A stretch of 64,000 bases of DNA from Saccharothrix espanaensis DSM 44229 (GTDB lineage Bacteria > Actinomycetota > Actinomycetes > Mycobacteriales > Pseudonocardiaceae): assembly GCF_000328705.1 (NCBI RefSeq), contig NC_019673.1, positions 2,852,001 to 2,916,000 of the forward strand, given 5' to 3'. Shown here piece by piece: positions 58,862 through 64,000 of this stretch. The first letter of the stretch is position 1; each line of letters starts with the position of its first letter. A program made the translations under genes and the position numbers. The notes beneath the pieces are model-generated. The model searched no databases and had not been told where the DNA came from. It saw only the letters and a list, made by a program, of their open reading frames with translations.

Positions 58862-59635
58862 ATGACGGGGACCGGGCACGCGAAGCAGCCGCGCTGGAGC
58901 GTCGGCGCGCTGGCGAAGGTCACCGGGCTGACGGTGCGCACCCTCCACCACTACGACGAGCTGGGTCTGCTGCGCCCCAGCGAGCGGACCCACTCCGGGC
59001 ATCGCCGCTACACCGAGCCGGACGTCCAGCGGCTTTACCGGATCCGCCTGCTCCGGCAGTTGGGCATGTCGCTGGAGGAGATCGGCGAGGTGCTCGCCGA
59101 CCCGTCGCACGGCCCGCTGCGCGGGGTGCTGGTCGGGCACCTGGACCGGTTGGACGACCAGGTGTGGCGGCTGGAGGCGCTGCGCCGGCAGACGAGGGGC
59201 CTGCTGGACCAGCTCGACGGGCCGCCGCAGCAGGACTCCGGCGGCCTGCTGGCACTGCTCGGCTGCACCGGGATCTTCGACGACTACCTCACCAAGGAAC
59301 AGCACGAATTCCTCGACGGGCGCTCCGCCGGGCTCGGCGAGATCGGCCGCAAGGAACTCGACGCGGAATGGCCGCGGGTGCTCGTCGCGATCATCGGCCA
59401 TTACCGCGCCAAAACCCCGCCGGACGATCCGGAGGTCCGCGAACTCGGCCGCCGGCTCGCCGGCATCGGCCGTGACTTCGCGGGCGGCGACCCGGCCATC
59501 CTCGCCTCGATGAGCGCGTTCTTCCGGACGCACGGCCACGGCGTGCTGCGTGACGTGCTGCCCGACGAACCGGTGTCCGACCTCGGGGACGGTCTCTGGG
59601 ACTACGTCGGCCGGGTGCACGCGGCCGCGCGGTAA
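58862..59635 (+). CDS. MerR regulator with TipAS-like antibiotic-recognition domain
   Basis: 257 aa. N-terminal MerR HTH (WSVGALAKVTGLTVRTLHHYDELGLLRPSERTHSGHRRYTEPDVQRLYRIRLLRQLGMSLEEIGEVL), a coiled coil (about residues 80-120) and a C-terminal domain (about residues 140-255) with the TipAS pattern (FDDYLTKEQHEFL; EWPRVLVAIIGHYRAKTPPDDPEVRELGRRL). TipAL-type regulators bind thiopeptides and related drugs. The gene is controlled by its own MerR-type promoter. Target gene unclear; the secreted hydrolase lies downstream. Confidence 0.9.
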   Translation: MTGTGHAKQPRWSVGALAKVTGLTVRTLHHYDELGLLRPSERTHSGHRRYTEPDVQRLYRIRLLRQLGMSLEEIGEVLADPSHGPLRGVLVGHLDRLDDQVWRLEALRRQTRGLLDQLDGPPQQDSGGLLALLGCTGIFDDYLTKEQHEFLDGRSAGLGEIGRKELDAEWPRVLVAIIGHYRAKTPPDDPEVRELGRRLAGIGRDFAGGDPAILASMSAFFRTHGHGVLRDVLPDEPVSDLGDGLWDYVGRVHAAAR

Positions 59636-59721
59636 ACGGCTCGGGGGAGCCCCTTCTCGAATTCCGACCACCGGTTCGGGCGGTCGGTGCTGCCCGAAAT
59701 CAAGAAACAGGGGGAACTGTC

Positions 59722-60885
59722 TTGTTGCGCACAACAGCAGGCTTGACCGCCGCTTTGCTGCTCGCCTGGACGGGATCGGCGAGCGCCGCCGACACCGTGC
59801 GACTGCCCGCGCCGACCGGACCGCACCAGGTCGGCGTCACCACCCTGCACCTGGTCGACCGGGACCGGCCCGACCCGTGGCCGGACGCGCGAGGGCGCGC
59901 CCGCGAGCTGATGGCGACGGTGTTCTACCCGGCGCACGACGTGCGCGGCTACCCGGTCGCGCCGCAGATGACGCCGAAGGCCGCCGAGACGTTCGGCTGG
60001 CTCGACGTGACCGCCGCCCACCCCGAACTGCCCAAGTCGGGCGTCGACTGGGCGGCCACCAAAACCCATTCGCACGTCGGCGCGCCCGCGTCGCCCGTAA
60101 GGCGTCCGGTGCTGCTCTACAGCCCCGGAGCGGCCGATCCGCGCACGATCAACACGACGCTCGCGGAAGACCTCGCGAGCCGTGGCTACGTGGTGGTGTC
60201 GTTCGACCACCCCGGCGAGACCAGCGAAGTGGAGTTCCCGGACGGCCGGGTGCGCATCATCGCCCTGCCCGCCGACCCGCGCACCCACCCGGAAATCTTC
60301 CGGGCCATGATCGACACCCGGATCGCCGACACCAGGTTCGTCCTGGACCAACTGGAGGTGCTGGCGCGCGGGCAGAACCCCGACGCGGCCGGCCGGGCCC
60401 TGCCGCGCAACCTGTCCCGAGCCCTGGACCTGCGTCGGATCGGCATGTACGGGCACTCGGCAGGCGGCACCACGGCCGCCCAGAGCATGTACGACGACCG
60501 GCGCCTCGATGCCGCCGTGAACCTGGAGGGCTACCTCGACCACGGCACCGCTCAGCCCGGACAGCCCGGTGAACTGCTGCCCGTCGCACGCGACGGCGTC
60601 GACCGCCCGCTGCTCCTGTACGGCACGGACGGTTACCGCGACGCCCGTTACGACAGCTCGTGGGCCGCGATGCTGGCGCACGGCGGGTGCACTATGAAAC
60701 GCGTGGTCACCAACGCGACACACTGGGTGTTCACCGACTTCGCCGCCATGGCCCCGCAGTTCCAGGCAGCCGGGCTGATGACGGCCGCCGACCGGGTCAA
60801 GCTGGTCGGTGCCATCGAGCCGAGCCGCTCGGTGCCACACGTGCGCGGCGCGGTCGCCGCGTTCTTCGACCGGCACCTGCGCTGA
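59722..60885 (+). CDS. Secreted alpha/beta hydrolase (PAF-acetylhydrolase-like)
   Basis: 387 aa from TTG (CAGGGGGAA six bases upstream; a second TTG follows). Signal peptide ends near SASAADT. Hydrolase fold with RRPVLLYSPGAADPRTINTTLAEDLASRGYVVVSFDHPGETSEVEFPDG, nucleophile GHSAGG and RMYGHSAGGTTAA region, typical of the platelet-activating-factor acetylhydrolase/secreted lipase-like group. It would cleave an ester outside the cell. It lies 86 bases after the MerR-TipAS gene on the same strand and may be its target. Confidence 0.88.
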   Translation: MLRTTAGLTAALLLAWTGSASAADTVRLPAPTGPHQVGVTTLHLVDRDRPDPWPDARGRARELMATVFYPAHDVRGYPVAPQMTPKAAETFGWLDVTAAHPELPKSGVDWAATKTHSHVGAPASPVRRPVLLYSPGAADPRTINTTLAEDLASRGYVVVSFDHPGETSEVEFPDGRVRIIALPADPRTHPEIFRAMIDTRIADTRFVLDQLEVLARGQNPDAAGRALPRNLSRALDLRRIGMYGHSAGGTTAAQSMYDDRRLDAAVNLEGYLDHGTAQPGQPGELLPVARDGVDRPLLLYGTDGYRDARYDSSWAAMLAHGGCTMKRVVTNATHWVFTDFAAMAPQFQAAGLMTAADRVKLVGAIEPSRSVPHVRGAVAAFFDRHLR

Positions 60886-60987
60886 GCCCCGCTCCCGGTC
60901 GTTATGCCCACGGCGTAACGACTGGGAGCTGCCCCGGCACTGTGGACGGTGACAGGATTCGGACCGGACCGCACTGGGGGGATCATC

Positions 60988-61422
60988 TTGGGACAGACCA
61001 TGTACGAGGCCATCGGCGGCGAGCCCGCTCTGCGCGAGCTGGTGGACGACTTCTACGCCAAAGTGCTCGCCGACCCGTTGCTGCGACCGGTGTTCGTGAA
61101 CTTCACCGAACAACACCTCGATCACGTCGTCGTGTGGCTGGCCGAGGTCTTCGGCGGCCCCGCCCGGTTCACCGAACAGCTCGGCGGGCACCTGCACATC
61201 CTCCAAGCCCACCACGACCTCGGCATCACCGAGGAGCAGCGGGCCCGCTGGGCGGAGCTGATGGCCGAGTCGGCGCGGGTCACCCTGCCCGCCGACGAAC
61301 ACCTCCAGGACAGCTTCAACCGGTACATCCGGTGGGGCACCGAGATCGCCCGGGACGTGTCCGCACCCGGCGAGCCCTACCCCACCGAGGCGGGCGACGT
61401 GCCCCGCTGGGAGTGGCCGTGA
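60988..61422 (+). CDS. Truncated haemoglobin (group II-like)
   Basis: 144 aa from TTG (GGGGGGA six bases upstream; an upstream in-frame GTG also exists). MYEAIGGEPALRELVDDFYAKVLADPLLRPVF with B10 Tyr-like position, GGPARFTEQLGGHL, proximal-His candidate in QAHHDLGITEEQRARWAELM, and a Trp near residue 113 typical of group II. Binds oxygen or NO through haem; such globins detoxify NO or supply oxygen. Not obviously in an operon. Confidence 0.85.
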   Translation: MGQTMYEAIGGEPALRELVDDFYAKVLADPLLRPVFVNFTEQHLDHVVVWLAEVFGGPARFTEQLGGHLHILQAHHDLGITEEQRARWAELMAESARVTLPADEHLQDSFNRYIRWGTEIARDVSAPGEPYPTEAGDVPRWEWP

Positions 61423-61736
61423 CCCGGAGTCGTACTACTTCGGGCTGATAGTCCTTCACCCCTCGGACGGACCGCCCGCATCCGTTGGGCCGATGTGCCC
61501 GACCGTCCCCACGCGGTCAACTGGTCACCTCGCAGGGATGCGACGGGGGATGACCGGGCCGCCGCGCCAACGGGGCCCGTTCCGGCGGCGCTCGTCGCGC
61601 CGGGACAGGCCCGACTGGACGCTCGCCTTGCGCACCCCTCGTGGCATCCTGACGGCCGCAGGCACCCGGACTCCGCCGGTGTCGTCGTGCGGCCGCGTGC
61701 GGGTCACCGCGACGAGTACGGGAAGGTGTTCGAGGC
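61423..61736. other. Intergenic region before the MprF-like gene
   Basis: 314 bases without a convincing gene. GGAAGG near 61722 may be the ribosome site for the next start. No operator or hairpin stands out. Confidence 0.4.
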
Positions 61737-64000
61737 GTGTTGACGGGCGTGAGTGGACGTGCGCCGGGCGGAACCGCCCGGCGGACCCGGCTGGAGCGGG
61801 TGGCGGGCGGTGCGGTGCGGCTCGCCGCCGTGGTGCGCCGGGCCGGCGGCCTCGGCTCGTTCACCCGCCGCGCGCCGGTCACCGTGATCGCCCTGGTGAC
61901 GCTGTGGACGGTCGGCGCGGTCACAGGCAGTCTGTGGTCCGGCCCGTCCGACGAACTGCTGGAGAACGTCGGGTTCGGCGTGACGTCCCCGCTGTGGGCG
62001 TCCCTCACGTCCACTCTGTGGTGCGCGAACCTCGCGGGCTACCTCGCGACGACCGTGCTGCTGGTGCTGTTCGGGCCCGCGGCGGAACGCGAGTTCGGGT
62101 CGCTGCGCGCCGCCGGGCTGCTCGTCTCGACCCACGTGCTCGGCGTCCTCGCCGGCAGCGGCCTGGTGCAGGTCGGCGCGGCGGCAGGGTGGAGCTGGCT
62201 GGACTACCTGGGCTACGACCTCGCGGTCGGCCCGTCGCCCGGCATCGTCGGCATGGCGCTCGCGCTGAGCTTCCGGCTGCCGCCCCTGTGGCGTCGGCGG
62301 GTGCGGCTGCTGCTCGTGCTCACGCTGCTGGTGCTCGCCCTGTACTCGGGGTACCTCCAGGACGTGCTGCGGCTGTGCGGCGGCATCGCCGGGCTGGTGA
62401 TCGGTGCAGTCGCCGTGCGTGGACGCCCCGCGCCCGCGCCGCCGTCCCGCGAAGAGACCCGTGTGCTGGTCGCGCTGCTGATCGCCGCGTCCGCGCTGGG
62501 GCCGATCCTCGTGCTGATGTCGCCGTACTCCAACGGGCCGCTGTCGTGGTTCGCGGACGTGCTCGCCGTGCCCCAGGCCGACGCGGAGACGTTGGCGTCC
62601 TACTGCGCCGATCCCGACATGGTCGACCTGTGCCACACGCTGTCGATGCAGGCCGTGTACGACAGGCTGCCCGCGCTGTTGATGTCCGTCATGCCGGCCC
62701 TGCTGCTGCTCGTGCTCGCCGAGGGTCTGCGGCGCGGTCGCCGGTTCGCGTGGTGGGCCGCGTTCGTGGTCAACGTGGCCATGACCGGGCTGATCGGCTG
62801 GTACCTGTGGGAGGCCGTGCTGCTCACCGGCACCACCGTGACGCCGAGCGTGCTGGTCGAGTACTGCATCCCGTTCCTGCTGCCGCTGGGCACCGCGGTC
62901 GTGCTGCTGTTCACCCGACCGCACTTCCCGCTGGCCACGCCCGTGCGGCGGTTCTGGAAGACCACCGGCATCGGGCTGGTCGGGCTCAGCGCCGTGTACC
63001 TGATCGGCGGGTGGCCGGCGCGAGCGCAGTTCACGCCGGAGCCCGCCTTCCTCGACCTGCTGGCCGACCTGCCCGCGCGGTTCCTGCCGCCGGGGTACCT
63101 CGGTCTGGTGTCGACGCCGTTCCGGCCGGACGACTTCCTCGCGGCCGTGCTGTTCGAGTACATCGGCGCGGTGTTCTGGCTGATCGTGCTCGTCGCCATC
63201 CTCCAGGCGTCGTGGAACGCGCGCCGCGTCGAAGACGGGGACGCCGCCGCGCGCGCCCGTGAGCTGATGGTCGAGCACGGCGGGACGTCCCTGTCCTACA
63301 TGACGACGTGGCGTGGCAACCGCTACTGGTTCACGCCTGACGGGCGTGCGGTCGTCGCGTACCGGGTGGTCGCCACGATCGCCCTTACGGTCGGCGACCC
63401 CATCGGGCCGCCTGACGCGTGCCGTGAGGCCGTGCGAGGGTTCGCGTCGTTCTGCGCGCACGAGGGCTGGACGCCGTGCCTGTACAGCATCAGCGAGGAG
63501 CTGCGCGACGAAGTGGCCCCGTTGGGCTGGCACGCCGTGCAGGTCGCCGAGGACACCGTCATCCCGTTGTCGGAGCTCCAGTTCACCGGCAAGAAGTGGC
63601 AGGACGTGCGCACGGCGCTCAACAAGGCCGCCAAGGAGGGCGTCACCGCCGAGTGGGTGCGCTACGCCGACGCGCCGCCCGCGCTCACCGACCAGATCAG
63701 GTCGATCTCGGCCGCGTGGGTGGCCGACAAGGGGCTGCCCGAGATGGGGTTCACGCTGGGCGGGCTGGAGGAGCTCTCCGGCGACGGCGTGCGGTGCCTG
63801 ATCGCGGTCGACGCGGACCGGACCGTGCACGGCGTGACCAGTTGGCTGCCGGTGTACGTCAACGGGCAGGTCGTGGGGTGGACGCTGGACTTCATGCGGC
63901 GGCGGGCCAACGCGTTCGCCGGGTCCATGGAGTTCCTGATCGCGTCGGCGGCCATGACGTTGAAGGAGGAGGGCGCGGGGTTCCTCAGCCTGTCCGGCGC
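61737..64000 (+). CDS. MprF-like DUF2156 protein with rhomboid-like N-terminus (3' end outside window)
   Basis: At least 754 residues; no stop before the edge. N-terminal helices (about residues 45-230) resemble a rhomboid-like membrane domain (TSTLWCANLAGYLATTVLLVLFGPAAEREFGSL; GYDLAVGPSPGIVGMALALSF) but without a clear His-Ser dyad. A helical region follows, then a DUF2156 aminoacyl-phospholipid synthase domain from about residue 500 (MVEHGGTSLSYMTTWRGNRYWFTPDGRAVVAYRVVATIALTVGDPIGPPD; PCLYSISEELRDEV; VTSWLPVYVNGQVVGWTLDFMRRR). Such proteins attach lysine to phosphatidylglycerol and resist cationic peptides. GTG 61737, or TTG three bases on. Confidence 0.88.
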   Translation, partial: MLTGVSGRAPGGTARRTRLERVAGGAVRLAAVVRRAGGLGSFTRRAPVTVIALVTLWTVGAVTGSLWSGPSDELLENVGFGVTSPLWASLTSTLWCANLAGYLATTVLLVLFGPAAEREFGSLRAAGLLVSTHVLGVLAGSGLVQVGAAAGWSWLDYLGYDLAVGPSPGIVGMALALSFRLPPLWRRRVRLLLVLTLLVLALYSGYLQDVLRLCGGIAGLVIGAVAVRGRPAPAPPSREETRVLVALLIAASALGPILVLMSPYSNGPLSWFADVLAVPQADAETLASYCADPDMVDLCHTLSMQAVYDRLPALLMSVMPALLLLVLAEGLRRGRRFAWWAAFVVNVAMTGLIGWYLWEAVLLTGTTVTPSVLVEYCIPFLLPLGTAVVLLFTRPHFPLATPVRRFWKTTGIGLVGLSAVYLIGGWPARAQFTPEPAFLDLLADLPARFLPPGYLGLVSTPFRPDDFLAAVLFEYIGAVFWLIVLVAILQASWNARRVEDGDAAARARELMVEHGGTSLSYMTTWRGNRYWFTPDGRAVVAYRVVATIALTVGDPIGPPDACREAVRGFASFCAHEGWTPCLYSISEELRDEVAPLGWHAVQVAEDTVIPLSELQFTGKKWQDVRTALNKAAKEGVTAEWVRYADAPPALTDQIRSISAAWVADKGLPEMGFTLGGLEELSGDGVRCLIAVDADRTVHGVTSWLPVYVNGQVVGWTLDFMRRRANAFAGSMEFLIASAAMTLKEEGAGFLSLSG

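Overview
This is very GC-rich, gene-dense actinobacterial DNA. It has almost exclusively G/C third codon positions, many GTG starts, four-base ATGA/GTGA gene overlaps, DUF397 genes beside an Scr1-type XRE regulator, a DUF3558 lipoprotein and IdeR/DmdR-type iron boxes. The gene content fits a filamentous member of the Pseudonocardiaceae (Saccharothrix/Actinosynnema/Lentzea-like). That placement is inferred from gene style; no rRNA or marker gene is present.

1-13.9 kb holds most of a catecholate (2,3-dihydroxybenzoate, DHB) siderophore locus. An NRPS ending C-A-T-TE enters from the left edge and overlaps a second NRPS that stops in the middle of its adenylation domain, with no carrier domain. 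An iron box then precedes an uptake operon: a lipoprotein binding protein, a second binding-protein-like protein without a signal peptide, and two FecCD permeases, with no ATPase seen. A second iron box precedes entA-entC-entE-entB and a free aryl carrier protein. Together these make DHB, activate it, load it, condense it and re-import the ferric chelate.

13.9-22.3 kb carries an HNH endonuclease with a possible base-reader domain and zinc ribbon, a complete carbohydrate ABC transporter operon on the minus strand (ATPase, binding protein, a MalF-like permease with an inserted beta domain, a MalG-like permease), a two-component system, and a short OtsB-like HAD protein. 22.3-26.6 kb is a regulatory patch: an ArsR-glyoxalase fusion with a clear operator-promoter, an XRE/DUF397 cluster with duplicated DUF397 genes around a transposase scar, a PH-like protein, a TetR regulator and an MgtC-like protein. 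glmS follows.

28.5-35.7 kb has a DHA2 exporter fused to a winged helix, a nucleotide-cyclase-like protein with an effector-associated domain, a GNAT acetyltransferase, DoxX, an animal-type haem peroxidase and a membrane protein. 35.7-45.5 kb is hydrolase-rich: S9 and M20 peptidases with a divergent ArsR-like regulator, a cysteine hydrolase, a secreted SGNH hydrolase, a DUF3558 lipoprotein and a secreted M6 metalloprotease. 45.8-49.4 kb is a molybdate module (HTH-Mop regulator, modABC, a hydrolase-like protein).

49.6-64 kb contains a Cu/Zn SOD-like protein, a sirtuin, three regulator-target pairs with visible operators (TetR/TIM-barrel, MerR/MFS, MerR-TipAS), a secreted M23 peptidase, a secreted alpha/beta hydrolase, a truncated haemoglobin, and the start of a large MprF-like protein that runs off the right edge. 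The strongest candidates for new biology are the half-adenylation-domain NRPS, the HNH enzyme, the cyclase-effector-associated protein and the XRE/DUF397 cluster.
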